A DNA stretch of 64,000 nucleotides from Aquaticitalea lipolytica (GTDB lineage Bacteria > Bacteroidota > Bacteroidia > Flavobacteriales > Flavobacteriaceae): contig NZ_BMIC01000005.1 in the NCBI RefSeq assembly GCF_014641635.1, positions 62,001 to 126,000 on the forward strand, read 5' to 3'. Positions 24,989 to 34,426 of this stretch are shown piece by piece. The translations under genes were made by a program, and so were the position numbers. Positions within the stretch are counted from its first letter, which is position 1. Each line of letters begins with the position of its first letter. The notes beneath the pieces were generated by a model. The model was not told the DNA's origin and made no database searches. It saw nothing but the letters and a program-made list of their open reading frames with translations.

Positions 24989-27385
24989 ATGTTTAAATTA
25001 TTCACAACAGGATTTTGGGAAGTGATTGCGCGACTTATTTTGCGTAACAGAATTGCCATACTTATAACTATAGGTTTAATTACAGTCGCATTAGGTTCTC
25101 AATGGAAAAATATGCGCTTTACTTACACTGAAGCTAACTTACTACCTGATGACCATGAGGTTAATGTAACTTATAACGAGTTTTTAAAAATATTTGGTGA
25201 AGAAGGTAATCTTATTGTTCTTGGTGTTAAAGATTCTTCTTTGTTTACAGTTGAAAAACTTAATGCATGGAACAGGCTCTCTGAAGATTTTAAATCTTAT
25301 GACGAAGTAGATGCTGTTCTGTCAATAAAAGATCTTCAAAAGCTTGTAAAAAACACTGATAAGCAAAAATTTGAATTAGAGCCTTTTATTAAAGATTCTA
25401 TTGAGTCTCTAGATCAGATAACCATTTTAGAGAAAGAACTGTTTGAACAATATCCATTTTATGACAATTTCCTTTTTAATAAAAACACAAAAACTGTTCG
25501 TACAGCCATCTATCTTAAAAAGGATATAGTTAATACATCGGCTCGAAAAGATTTTATAATAGATGTTTTAGAAAAGAAGATTGAGGCATTTGAAAATGCC
25601 AACAATTTAGATGTTCGAGTATCTGGAATGCCTTACATACGTACCTTAAATGCTCAAAATATTGTTGATGAAATTGGATTGTTTGTTGGTGCTGCCTTAC
25701 TTGTAACTTCTCTAATTTTCTTTTTCTTTTTTAGATCGTTTAGAGCCACATTCATCTCTCTTATTGTTGTTAGTATTGGTGTAATGTGGACATTAGGAAT
25801 TATAGGATTTCTTAATTATGAAATCACAGTGCTAACAGCACTAATTCCACCATTAATTATTGTAATTGGTATACCTAACTGTATTTTTCTTATTAACAAA
25901 TATCAAAATGAGGTAAAATCGCATGGTAATAAAGTAAAATCATTACAACGCGTTGTTACTAAAATTGGTAATGCTACCTTGATGACTAATGTTACAACAG
26001 CATCGGGTTTTGCAACATTTATGCTTACAGAAAGTACTCTATTAAAAGAGTTTGGAGTCGTGGCATCATTAAGTATTCTTGCAATTTTTATGCTGTGCTT
26101 ACTTATTATTCCTATTATTTACAGTTTTATGCCTTTCCCTAAAGATCGCCATTTAGAACATTTAAATAAGCGATGGATTGGTGGTTTTGTTAATTGGATG
26201 GAACGCATGGTAAAAGAGCGAAAAATAACTATCTATTTTTCTGCTGTTATTTTACTTATTGTTAGTATGATTGGTATTTTTCAGATAAAAGTTTCTGGAA
26301 GCCTCATAGAAGATATGCCTAAAAATCAAGAGTTTTTTCAAGACATACGTTTCTTTGAAAGTGAGTTTAATGGTATAATGCCATTAGAAATAATGGTAGA
26401 CACCAAACGCAAAAAAGGTGTTATGAAATTAAGCGCTTTAAAGCGTATGAATGAACTTGAAGAGTTAATTGATGAAATACCTGAACTCTCAAGACCAGTT
26501 TCTGTTGTTAGTTTGGTTAAATATTCTAAACAAGCCTATTACAACGGAAATCCAAAATATTATCAGCTACCTACAAGTCAGGAGAATAGTTTTATTTTAT
26601 CGTATGCAAAAAACTCTTCTTCTGAAGCAAATCTTTTAAAAAGTTTTGTCGACAGCACTGGCCAATACGCTCGTATCACAACCTTTATGAAAGACATTGG
26701 AACTGATAAAATGGAACGTATAGAGGAAGATCTTCAGGCTAAAATAGATAAGGTTTTTCCTAAAGAAAATTATAATGTTACTATAACTGGTAAAGCATTA
26801 GTTTTTCAAAAAGGAACAACTTACTTAGTTAAAAACTTAGCAATTTCATTATCATTAGCAATTTTCTTAATCTCACTATTTATGGCTTACATGTTTAGGT
26901 CATTTAGAATGATATTAATTTCACTAATCCCAAATTTATTGCCTCTATTAATTACTGCTGGATTAATGGGTTATTTGGGTGTGCCAATTAAACCATCAAC
27001 AATATTAGTGTTTAGTATTGCTTTTGGTATTTCGGTAGATGATACCATTCACTTTTTAGCAAAATACAGACAAGAATTGCAGGCTAATCATTGGAAAATC
27101 AGAAAATCGGTTTATGCTGCTTTGCGTGAAACTGGAGTAAGTATGTTTTATACTTCAATAGTTTTATTCTTTGGTTTTTCAGTATTTACAATTTCAAGTT
27201 TTGGAGGCACAGTAGCTCTTGGTGCTTTAGTATCTGCTACATTATTATTTGCAATGTTGTCTAATTTATTATTGCTTCCATCACTATTATTATCATTAGA
27301 AAGAAGTATTGCAAATAAAGAAGTTTTAAAAGAGCCTTCTATAAATATTATTCCTGAGGAAGACGACGAAAATTTAAAAGATTAG
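24989..27385 (+). CDS. RND/MMPL-type exporter (patched-like)
   Basis: A 798-residue inner-membrane protein with the duplicated RND layout: one transmembrane helix, a large periplasmic loop (about 45-220), five helices, then a second copy of the same plan. The GISVDDTIHFLAKYRQ motif near residue 680 carries the proton-relay aspartates of the MMPL/patched branch. It differs from drug pumps of the AcrB type in being shorter and lacking an adjacent membrane-fusion gene. Such proteins are thought to move lipids or other hydrophobic compounds; the substrate is unknown. The 3' end lies 53 bp before asnS. Confidence 0.85.
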   Translation: MFKLFTTGFWEVIARLILRNRIAILITIGLITVALGSQWKNMRFTYTEANLLPDDHEVNVTYNEFLKIFGEEGNLIVLGVKDSSLFTVEKLNAWNRLSEDFKSYDEVDAVLSIKDLQKLVKNTDKQKFELEPFIKDSIESLDQITILEKELFEQYPFYDNFLFNKNTKTVRTAIYLKKDIVNTSARKDFIIDVLEKKIEAFENANNLDVRVSGMPYIRTLNAQNIVDEIGLFVGAALLVTSLIFFFFFRSFRATFISLIVVSIGVMWTLGIIGFLNYEITVLTALIPPLIIVIGIPNCIFLINKYQNEVKSHGNKVKSLQRVVTKIGNATLMTNVTTASGFATFMLTESTLLKEFGVVASLSILAIFMLCLLIIPIIYSFMPFPKDRHLEHLNKRWIGGFVNWMERMVKERKITIYFSAVILLIVSMIGIFQIKVSGSLIEDMPKNQEFFQDIRFFESEFNGIMPLEIMVDTKRKKGVMKLSALKRMNELEELIDEIPELSRPVSVVSLVKYSKQAYYNGNPKYYQLPTSQENSFILSYAKNSSSEANLLKSFVDSTGQYARITTFMKDIGTDKMERIEEDLQAKIDKVFPKENYNVTITGKALVFQKGTTYLVKNLAISLSLAIFLISLFMAYMFRSFRMILISLIPNLLPLLITAGLMGYLGVPIKPSTILVFSIAFGISVDDTIHFLAKYRQELQANHWKIRKSVYAALRETGVSMFYTSIVLFFGFSVFTISSFGGTVALGALVSATLLFAMLSNLLLLPSLLLSLERSIANKEVLKEPSINIIPEEDDENLKD

Positions 27386-27406
27386 ATTTAAAATAGTGTA
27401 AACTTT

Positions 27407-27414
27407 TATCTTTG
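27407..27414 (+). promoter_or_regulatory. asnS promoter -7 element
   Basis: TATCTTTG matches TAnnTTTG, 24 bp before the asnS ATG. The TTG at 27412 that would extend the frame lies within it. Confidence 0.6.
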
Positions 27415-27438
27415 CACTTTAAAAATAAAATTATCCAA

Positions 27439-28872
27439 ATGAAATCGAATACAGTTGCCGAACTATTAAAGAAAGACGCAAAATCACAAGATATAGAAAT
27501 AAAAGGATGGGTTCGTACTTTTAGAGCTAACCGTTTTATTGCTTTAAATGATGGTTCTACGCTTCAAAATATACAATGTGTAGTTGACTTTGAAAAAACT
27601 GACGAAGCCATACTAAAACGTATAACTACAGGAGCTGCAGTACATATAAAAGGACAATTAATTGAGAGTCAAGGTAAAGGTCAGAATGTAGAAATTGCTG
27701 TATTATCAATTAACATTCTTGGAGATTCTGATCCAGAAACTTATCCAATTCAACCTAAAAAACATTCGTTTGAATTTTTAAGAGAAAATGCTCATTTACG
27801 TACTCGTACTAATACATTTAGTGCAGTAATGCGTTTGCGCTCATCACTATCGTTTGCTATTCATAAGTATTTTAATGAAAACGGATTTTACTACATGCAT
27901 ACACCTATTATTACAGGTAGTGATGCTGAAGGTGCTGGCGAAATGTTTCGTGTAAGTAACTTAGATGCAAAAAATCCGCCTTTAAATGAAGATGGTTCTG
28001 TAAACTTTAAAGAAGATTTCTTCGGAAAAGAAACAAACCTTACTGTTTCTGGTCAGTTAGAAGCAGAAACCTTTGCAATGTCTCTAGGTAAAGTATATAC
28101 ATTTGGACCTACGTTTAGAGCAGAAAACTCTAACACCTCACGCCATTTAGCAGAATTCTGGATGATTGAGCCAGAAGTTGCTTTTATGGATTTGGCTGGA
28201 AATATGGATTTGGCTGAAGATTTCATGAAATCTGTTTTAAAATATGTTTTAGATAATAACAGAGAAGATTTAGAATTTTTAGAGCAGCGCTTGTTAGATG
28301 AAGAAAAAACAAAGCCTCAAGCAGAACGTTCTGAAATGAGTCTTATTGAAAAAATAAATTTTGTTGTAGATAATAACTTTAAACGAGTAAGCTATACTGA
28401 AGCAATAGATATTTTAAAGAATTCAAAACCTAACAAGAAAAAACAATTCAATTATATTATTGAACAATGGGGAGCCGACTTACAAAGTGAACATGAGCGT
28501 TTCTTGGTAGAAAAACATTTTAAATGTCCAGTAATTTTATTTGATTATCCAGCTAATATAAAAGCGTTTTACATGCGATTAAATGAAGATGGAAAAACGG
28601 TTAGAGCTATGGATATTCTGTTTCCAGGAATTGGCGAAATGGTTGGCGGCTCACAACGTGAGGAGCGTTTAGATGTATTAAAAGCAAAAATGAAAGCTCT
28701 AGATATAGATGAAGAAGAATTATGGTGGTATTTAGATTTACGTAAATATGGTACTGCAGTACATTCAGGTTTTGGTCTAGGTTTTGAGCGTTTAGTAATG
28801 TTTGCTACAGGAATGGGTAATATTAGAGATGTAATTCCTTATCCTAGAACACCTCAAAATGCTGAATTTTAA
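27439..28872 (+). CDS. asnS: Asparaginyl-tRNA synthetase
   Basis: Class IIb synthetase of 477 residues. The N-terminal OB-fold anticodon domain includes IKGWVRTFRANRFIALNDGS; motif 2 is near FGPTFRAENSNTSRHLAEFWMIEPE; and motif 3 is in GFGLGFERLVMFATG near the end. Asparagine rather than aspartate specificity is inferred from the whole-length pattern and from a separate aspS gene at 51254. I choose the ATG at 27439 because upstream sequence in frame overlaps the promoter. A strong hairpin terminator follows. Confidence 0.96.
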   Translation: MKSNTVAELLKKDAKSQDIEIKGWVRTFRANRFIALNDGSTLQNIQCVVDFEKTDEAILKRITTGAAVHIKGQLIESQGKGQNVEIAVLSINILGDSDPETYPIQPKKHSFEFLRENAHLRTRTNTFSAVMRLRSSLSFAIHKYFNENGFYYMHTPIITGSDAEGAGEMFRVSNLDAKNPPLNEDGSVNFKEDFFGKETNLTVSGQLEAETFAMSLGKVYTFGPTFRAENSNTSRHLAEFWMIEPEVAFMDLAGNMDLAEDFMKSVLKYVLDNNREDLEFLEQRLLDEEKTKPQAERSEMSLIEKINFVVDNNFKRVSYTEAIDILKNSKPNKKKQFNYIIEQWGADLQSEHERFLVEKHFKCPVILFDYPANIKAFYMRLNEDGKTVRAMDILFPGIGEMVGGSQREERLDVLKAKMKALDIDEEELWWYLDLRKYGTAVHSGFGLGFERLVMFATGMGNIRDVIPYPRTPQNAEF

Positions 28873-28899
28873 CTATTAAATAAAATATTCTTATTACAA

Positions 28900-28940
28900 A
28901 ACAATCTATATTTATAACTTATATAGATTGTTTTTTTTAA
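28900..28940 (+). terminator. Terminator after asnS
   Basis: AACAATCTATAT pairs with ATATAGATTGTT across a short AT-rich loop, followed by a run of Ts. Confidence 0.88.
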
Positions 28941-28964
28941 TTTTAGAGTAATCAAATTTATTAT

Positions 28965-30422
28965 ATGCTTAAACAATATTTACAGTTCAAATTATCGCAA
29001 AAGTTGTCACCACAACAAATTCAGTTAATGAAACTGATACAGTTGCCTACGCAAGCATTTGAACAACGTTTAAAGCAAGAAATGGAAGAAAATCCTGCCT
29101 TAGAAGGCGGAAAAGAAGAGAATATTGACGATAATTATGATGAATTTGATAATACAGATGATAATTACGATGATAGCGAAACAATAGGCGAAGACATTAA
29201 TGTTGATGAGTATTTGAGTGATGACGATATTCCTGATTACAGAACTCAAACCAATAATTATAGTGCAGATGATGATGACAAAGACATTCCTTTTGCTGCT
29301 GGAACTTCATTTACACAATATTTAACCAATCAATTAAACACTTTTAGATTATCTGATAACGAAAGAGATATAGCCGAGTTTTTAGTAGGAAGTGTTGATG
29401 AAAGTGGTTACATACGTCGTTCGTTAACAGATATTGCAGATGATTTAGCATTTACACAAAATGTATATACCGACGAAAAAAGCATAGAAAAAGTGCTTCA
29501 CATAGTACATCAGTTAGATCCTGCTGGAGTTGGAGCTCGCAATCTTCAAGAGTGTTTAAGCATTCAGCTACATCGAAAAGAGAAAAATCCAGATGTTGAA
29601 TTAGCGATTGCAATAATTGATAAGGCTTTTGATCAATTTACTAAAAAACACTATAAAAAACTACTTCAAAAATTCGACATAAGCGAAATTCAGCTTAAAG
29701 ATGCTATTGATGAAATTGAACATTTAAACCCTAAACCAGGTGGTTCTTACGCTGGAAACAATAAAATAGTTGAGCATATAGTACCAGATTTTGCTATTAA
29801 AATTATTGATGGCGAATTAGAGTTAACATTAAATGGCAGAAATGCTCCAGAGCTTCATGTATCTAGAGAATATTCTGATATGATGAAGGGTTATAAAGAA
29901 TCTAAAGACAAATCTAAATCGCAAAAAGATGCAGTAATATTTATTAAACAAAAATTAGATGCTGCAAAATGGTTTATTGAGGCTATAAAACAACGCCAAC
30001 AAACATTATTTGTGACTATGAGTGCAATTATGCATTATCAACAAGAATATTTTTTAACAGGTGATGAACGAAAGTTAAAACCTATGATTCTTAAAGATAT
30101 TGCCGATGAAATAGAGATGGATGTCTCTACAGTATCGCGTGTTGCTAATAGCAAATATGTTGATACTCCTTATGGAACTAAACTAGTGAAAGAATTCTTT
30201 TCTGAATCAATGACTAATGACCAAGGAGAGGAAGTTTCAACAAGAGAAATTAAAAAGATTCTTGAAACTGTTATTGAAGAAGAAAATAAACGAAAACCAT
30301 TAACAGACGAAAAATTAGCTTCAATTTTATTAGAAAAAGGATATCCTATAGCTCGTAGAACTGTTGCAAAATATAGAGAACAATTAGATATTCCTGTAGC
30401 ACGTTTACGCAAAAAGATATGA
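28965..30422 (+). CDS. rpoN: RNA polymerase sigma-54 factor
   Basis: RpoN of 485 residues, which directs polymerase to -24/-12 promoters that need AAA+ activators. The N-terminal activator-interaction region starts LKLSQKLSPQQIQLMKLIQLP-like; an acidic linker (Asp/Glu-rich, about 48-105) follows; and the RpoN box ARRTVAKYREQL lies near the C-terminus. No sigma-54 activator gene is in the window. The stop overlaps the start of the next gene by 4 bp (ATGA), indicating coupling. Confidence 0.97.
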   Translation: MLKQYLQFKLSQKLSPQQIQLMKLIQLPTQAFEQRLKQEMEENPALEGGKEENIDDNYDEFDNTDDNYDDSETIGEDINVDEYLSDDDIPDYRTQTNNYSADDDDKDIPFAAGTSFTQYLTNQLNTFRLSDNERDIAEFLVGSVDESGYIRRSLTDIADDLAFTQNVYTDEKSIEKVLHIVHQLDPAGVGARNLQECLSIQLHRKEKNPDVELAIAIIDKAFDQFTKKHYKKLLQKFDISEIQLKDAIDEIEHLNPKPGGSYAGNNKIVEHIVPDFAIKIIDGELELTLNGRNAPELHVSREYSDMMKGYKESKDKSKSQKDAVIFIKQKLDAAKWFIEAIKQRQQTLFVTMSAIMHYQQEYFLTGDERKLKPMILKDIADEIEMDVSTVSRVANSKYVDTPYGTKLVKEFFSESMTNDQGEEVSTREIKKILETVIEEENKRKPLTDEKLASILLEKGYPIARRTVAKYREQLDIPVARLRKKI

Positions 30423-31027
30423 TAGATCGTGTTATAAAAGCAATTTCATACATTTTTCATCCTCTATTTATGCCTCTGCTGGGTGTAACTTTATATTTTT
30501 CTAAAACTCCACGTTACATTCCAGATCCAATAATTAAAGCTAAAATATTCTCGATAACAATTTTAACTGTAGTACTTCCAATACTTTTATTTTATCTGTT
30601 AAAGACATTAAAAAAAGTTGAAAGTGTACATCTAGAAACTACTAGAGAACGCATTATTCCTTTAATATTGAATGGATTAATCACTTTTATATTAGTAAGT
30701 AGAGTAATAACTCATAATGAAATTGAAGAGTTATATTATTTTTTTATTGGTGCTCTTTGTTCAACTTTTGCTTGTTTAATATTAGCTATATTAAAATTTA
30801 AAGCAAGCTTACATATGGTAGCGGCTTCAGGCTTTTTTATGTTTGCTATTGCTATTAGTATTCATTTTCAAATAAATATTAATGGCACTATAGCCTTATT
30901 ATGTATAATGCTAGGTGCTATTGCTACCTCAAGGCTACATTTAAAAGCACATACAAATTCAGAATTAATTATTGGTTTTTTTGTTGGTGTAATACCTCAA
31001 TTACTTGTTTTAAATTATTGGCTATAA
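30419..31027 (+). CDS. Integral membrane protein, PAP2-like
   Basis: A 202-residue protein with about six hydrophobic segments. The closing SRLHLKAHTNSELIIGFFVG stretch resembles the last conserved motif of PAP2 phosphatases (SR-x5-H-x3-D), but the earlier KxxxxxxRP and PSGH motifs are not evident, so enzymatic activity is doubtful. It overlaps rpoN by 4 bp and is convergent with the next gene, overlapping by 6 bp. Flavobacterial genomes commonly carry such a gene next to rpoN. Confidence 0.6.
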   Translation: MIDRVIKAISYIFHPLFMPLLGVTLYFSKTPRYIPDPIIKAKIFSITILTVVLPILLFYLLKTLKKVESVHLETTRERIIPLILNGLITFILVSRVITHNEIEELYYFFIGALCSTFACLILAILKFKASLHMVAASGFFMFAIAISIHFQININGTIALLCIMLGAIATSRLHLKAHTNSELIIGFFVGVIPQLLVLNYWL

Positions 31028-31726
31028 AATATAGAACATCAAGCCTATTTTAATATTGCTTATGTCTATTGTTTTCCCATCTATTATAGCAGAATTTTTA
31101 AATATTGGGTTTAGTCCATAATACACATGAAAATTCCATGTTGAATATCCAGCACTTAAAGTCAAACCATATTGTAGTTTTTCAATATCATCTATTCCAC
31201 TTGTTTTAACAGATCCTAAATCGCCTTTATATTTTGATGAGCTATGAATAACATATCCTACTTTAAAACCCGTATAAACTCTCCAAAAAGTGTAATCTGT
31301 TGGTGTTGACTTACGCCATCTGAACTCTAAAGGCATTTCAACTAAATATGTTGTAAACTTATTTTTTTTAAAAGCATCAACACTCTTATCAATTACTGTA
31401 TAAGTAAACTGATTTGTATTATCCTTTTGAATAAGCATATTCTGATTGTAGGAATTTGAAGATAAACCAAGACCTAAACCTATTGCGAAATCTCTTTTTT
31501 CATTTAAAGGCATATCTCTAATAAACCCAAAATGAAAACCACTAGAAAACCCACTTTGTGATACATCTGTAGGCTTATTATTAAGTAAGTTGTAAGTAAC
31601 AGATATATAAAACTGATCTTCTCTATAGTTTAGATCTACATTTGTAGTGTCGTTAGCTGTTTCTTCTTGAGCAAAAGAAGAACCAACAAAACAACATAAA
31701 ATATAAAAAAGAAAATTTTTGCTCAT
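31022..31726 (-). CDS. Outer-membrane beta-barrel protein, PorT-like
   Basis: A 234-residue protein with a Sec signal peptide (residues 1-19, ending SFAQ) and alternating strands that end in IGLMFYIL, typical of an eight-stranded barrel (OMP_b-brl family). The DFAIGLGLGLSSNSYNQN and EMPLEFRWRK segments recall PorT/SprT, a type IX secretion accessory barrel. I cannot separate a true PorT from a general member. It lies downstream of the ExbB/ExbD operon on the same strand, beyond a hairpin terminator. Confidence 0.68.
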   Translation of the reverse strand: MSKNFLFYILCCFVGSSFAQEETANDTTNVDLNYREDQFYISVTYNLLNNKPTDVSQSGFSSGFHFGFIRDMPLNEKRDFAIGLGLGLSSNSYNQNMLIQKDNTNQFTYTVIDKSVDAFKKNKFTTYLVEMPLEFRWRKSTPTDYTFWRVYTGFKVGYVIHSSSKYKGDLGSVKTSGIDDIEKLQYGLTLSAGYSTWNFHVYYGLNPIFKNSAIIDGKTIDISNIKIGLMFYIL

Positions 31727-31766
31727 AGTACAAATATAATTTATTAAAGATTTAAAATTAGTATAT

Positions 31767-31805
31767 AAAAAAACATCCTAAATAAAATATTCAGGATGTT
31801 TAAAA
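31767..31805 (-). terminator. Terminator of the exb operon
   Basis: AAACATCCT pairs with AGGATGTTT across an AT-rich loop; read on the - strand it is followed by a T-run. It lies just beyond the second exbD gene. Confidence 0.85.
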
Positions 31806-31825
31806 TTTATTTTTAACAAATAAAA

Positions 31826-32314
31826 TTAGTTGCCTTTTTTATTTAAAGTTATATCACCTTTTTTAGTGGTATAATTTATTTTTAAGGCGTTAACTTTTCT
31901 TAGTTCTTGCTTAATATCGCCTACTAATCCCATGTTAGCATCTTTATCTACTTTTAAAGATGTAGTAAGGTAATCTCTAAGCTCTTCGCGTTTTGATGCA
32001 CGCTCAGCAGCTATAAAGGCTGCAATATCTTTTACATCAGCAAATTTATCATTTAGTTGAATTCGTGATTCTTTACCAAATTGACTTTGAAATCTTTCTT
32101 GTGGCTGACCTGCATAAATATACATTACCAAATCTTTCTTATCAAGTTTTTCAATTTGATCAGCACTTGGCAAGTTATTCTTTATCAATAATGTGTTTTC
32201 ACGCATTACTGTAGCAACCATGAAAAAGAACAGTAACATAAATACAATATCTGGTAAAGATGCTGTAGATATGGCTGGTAAATCTCCTGATTTTTTCTTT
32301 TTAAATTTAGACAT
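31826..32314 (-). CDS. exbD: ExbD/TolR-family biopolymer transporter
   Basis: A 162-residue ExbD-type protein: short cytoplasmic N-terminus (KKKKSGDLPAIS), one transmembrane helix with the proton-relay aspartate in LPDIVFMLLFFFMVATV (Asp22), then a periplasmic domain. With ExbB it turns the proton gradient into work for TonB or a similar energiser. It is the last gene of the operon, 19 bp after a second exbD paralogue. Confidence 0.92.
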   Translation of the reverse strand: MSKFKKKKSGDLPAISTASLPDIVFMLLFFFMVATVMRENTLLIKNNLPSADQIEKLDKKDLVMYIYAGQPQERFQSQFGKESRIQLNDKFADVKDIAAFIAAERASKREELRDYLTTSLKVDKDANMGLVGDIKQELRKVNALKINYTTKKGDITLNKKGN

Positions 32315-32333
32315 ATTATTCTATTTTTCTAAA

Positions 32334-32942
32334 TTAGTTTTGTACTTCAGATAATTTTTGAGGGTATTCAACCTGAATTTTCTCAATTTTCTCTTTAAGT
32401 TTATCTTTATTTCCTTTGTAATTTACATCTGAAAGATTTTTTTGCATTTCTTTAAATGTAATTCCATACAAATCTTGTGCTCTTCTATCTCTTAAATCAT
32501 TATATGCAGCAACTAGTTCATTTTGAACTGATATGTATACTGAATATGTTGTTTCTCTATCATTTTTTAAAGAGATAATAGCTTTATCTGGATGGTCGGA
32601 AGAAGAAGGATCTTTCTTTCCATGACAATAATCGCATTTGTTACCTTCATTATCAGTACCTCCACCATTATCTAAAAACGCGGTTGCGGCTTTTCTAAGG
32701 TCTTTAAGCTCCATCAATTCGTCTTCAACTAACAATTGGTCTTTACCATTAATTAGAACTGTAAATAAGTTCTTTTCTTTGATAATTACATCCTCTTGTT
32801 GAGTATCATCTATTGGTGGCAACTTACGACTAATACCTGAATCGGTTTCAATAGTTGTAGTTACTAAAAAGAATATTAAAAGTAAAAACGCAATATCAGC
32901 CATAGAGCCTGCATTTACTTCTGGTGCTGCTCTCTTTGCCAT
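32334..32942 (-). CDS. exbD: ExbD/TolR-family protein with a CxxCH insertion
   Basis: A 202-residue ExbD paralogue. The membrane helix carries the relay aspartate in SMADIAFLLLIFFLVTTT (Asp16). The periplasmic domain is longer than usual and has an insertion around residues 92-119 with the sequence NKCDYCHGKKD: Cys103, Cys106 and His107 form a CxxCH motif, which could bind heme c, a metal, or form a disulfide. It lies 1 bp from the upstream gene and 19 bp before the other exbD. Two different ExbD proteins with one ExbB are common in this family of bacteria. Confidence 0.9.
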   Translation of the reverse strand: MAKRAAPEVNAGSMADIAFLLLIFFLVTTTIETDSGISRKLPPIDDTQQEDVIIKEKNLFTVLINGKDQLLVEDELMELKDLRKAATAFLDNGGGTDNEGNKCDYCHGKKDPSSSDHPDKAIISLKNDRETTYSVYISVQNELVAAYNDLRDRRAQDLYGITFKEMQKNLSDVNYKGNKDKLKEKIEKIQVEYPQKLSEVQN

Positions 32943-32943
32943 A

Positions 32944-33396
32944 TTATTTCGCTATTTTTTTAATTCCTGAAAATATCATTGCTGCTGCTGCACCAACAAT
33001 AAGTATGTAAAATGCATTTAATCCTGCACCAACCATATGAGATTCTCCTTCGGTTGCTGCAACACCATTATACATATAATTACTTGCATCATCTCCACTA
33101 GATGTAAGATATGCTATTATAAGTACTGCTAGAAATGCTCCTACACCTATTAACGTACTTTTTAAAGAACCAGTATTTGTAAATAAGTTTTTTACTACAA
33201 AAAACAAAACAAATGCAATAGATAATCCAAAAATTATATACGTTAACCAAGCCATTGGGTCAATAATTGCTGTGTCACCAGTTAATGCTGAAGCTTTTAT
33301 AGCCTCATCACCTTTAGAAATAATCATAATTAAAGATATGATTGCGCCTAAACTTAGTACAGCAACTAATATTTTTAAAATTTTATGTAAATTCAT
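32944..33396 (-). CDS. Conserved membrane protein of the exb operon
   Basis: A 150-residue protein with about four hydrophobic helices (roughly 9-26, 47-68, 80-97, 128-146). I do not recognise a named family. It lies between exbB and exbD with 20-bp and 1-bp gaps, so it is almost certainly translated with them. A role as an accessory subunit of the motor complex is inferred from position alone. Confidence 0.7.
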   Translation of the reverse strand: MNLHKILKILVAVLSLGAIISLIMIISKGDEAIKASALTGDTAIIDPMAWLTYIIFGLSIAFVLFFVVKNLFTNTGSLKSTLIGVGAFLAVLIIAYLTSSGDDASNYMYNGVAATEGESHMVGAGLNAFYILIVGAAAAMIFSGIKKIAK

Positions 33397-33416
33397 TTTT
33401 TATAATTATTGAATTA

Positions 33417-34190
33417 TTATTTTTTGTTTCTAATCAATAAATCCATAAGAGTTATTGAAGCATCTTCCATATCATTTACAATGCTATCGATTTTTGCAAT
33501 AATGTAGTTATAAAATACTTGAAGGATAATTGCCACAACAAGACCAAATACAGTTGTTAAAAGTGCTACTTTAATACCTCCAGCAACAAGTGATGGTTGC
33601 ATATCTCCAGCAGCTTCAATTTTATCAAATGCTTGAATCATACCAATTACAGTTCCCATGAAACCAAGCATTGGTGCTAGTGCAATAAATAATGAAATCC
33701 AAGAAACGTTTTTCTCTAATTGTCCCATTTGAACACCTCCATAAGCTACTACAGCTTTTTCAACGGCATCCATACCTTCGTCAGTTCTATCTAATCCTTG
33801 ATAGAAAATAGAAGCAACAGGTCCTTTTGTGTTTCTGCAAACTTCTTTAGCTGCTTCAACTCCACCTGATTGTAAAGCATCTTCAACGTTTTGAGTTAAC
33901 TTTTTAGTGTTTGTAGTTGATAAGTTTAAAAAGATAATTCTCTCAATAGCAATTGCTAATCCAAGAATTAAACATAACAATACAATACCCATAAACCCAG
34001 GGCCTCCTTCAATAAAACGTTTTTTTAATTCTTGAGTAAACCCTAATTCAGGTTCAGCTGCTGAATCTGGTTCTTGAATTGTTGTTGCAACTGTTGTTGC
34101 GCTTGACGTTGTAATAGCATTTGTATTTGCATTAACAGTCCCGAAAGCCATCATACCTGCAATGGCTAGAATAGAAAATAATCTTTTCAT
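33417..34190 (-). CDS. exbB: MotA/TolQ/ExbB proton channel family protein
   Basis: A 257-residue ExbB-type channel subunit. A signal-like N-terminal helix and a Thr/Ala-rich stretch precede the first core helix (GFMGIVLLCLILGLAIAIER, about 71-90). The core helices with LAPMLGFMGTVIGMIQAF and VALLTTVFGLVVAIILQVFYN are the family signature. It forms the pentameric channel around the ExbD dimer encoded downstream. First gene of the operon. Confidence 0.93.
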   Translation of the reverse strand: MKRLFSILAIAGMMAFGTVNANTNAITTSSATTVATTIQEPDSAAEPELGFTQELKKRFIEGGPGFMGIVLLCLILGLAIAIERIIFLNLSTTNTKKLTQNVEDALQSGGVEAAKEVCRNTKGPVASIFYQGLDRTDEGMDAVEKAVVAYGGVQMGQLEKNVSWISLFIALAPMLGFMGTVIGMIQAFDKIEAAGDMQPSLVAGGIKVALLTTVFGLVVAIILQVFYNYIIAKIDSIVNDMEDASITLMDLLIRNKK

Positions 34191-34265
34191 TGTTCTTAAT
34201 CTTAATTTTATTAGTTAAAGTGTTAAAGATATAAAAAATTTGCAATTAAAAAATAAAAATTACAG

Positions 34266-34353
34266 CAGAGAGAAAGGGATTCGAACCCTCGATGCGCTTT
34301 TGACGCATACACACTTTCCAGGCGTGCGCCTTCGACCACTCGGCCACCTCTCT
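34266..34353 (-). tRNA. tRNA-Ser (anticodon GGA)
   Basis: On the - strand the 88-nt gene folds into a 7-bp acceptor stem, a D arm, an anticodon stem CACGC/GTGTG with the loop CTGGAAA (anticodon GGA), a long variable arm typical of serine tRNA, and a T arm GAGGG-TTCGAAT-CCCTT. The terminal CCA is not encoded. It reads UCC and UCU codons. Confidence 0.97.
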
Positions 34354-34426
34354 AAACTTTTATTACGAAATTGACATGCCAAATAACGAAAAAAAGTTTC
34401 AAGGCAAAAAATTTTGTTCGTTAATT

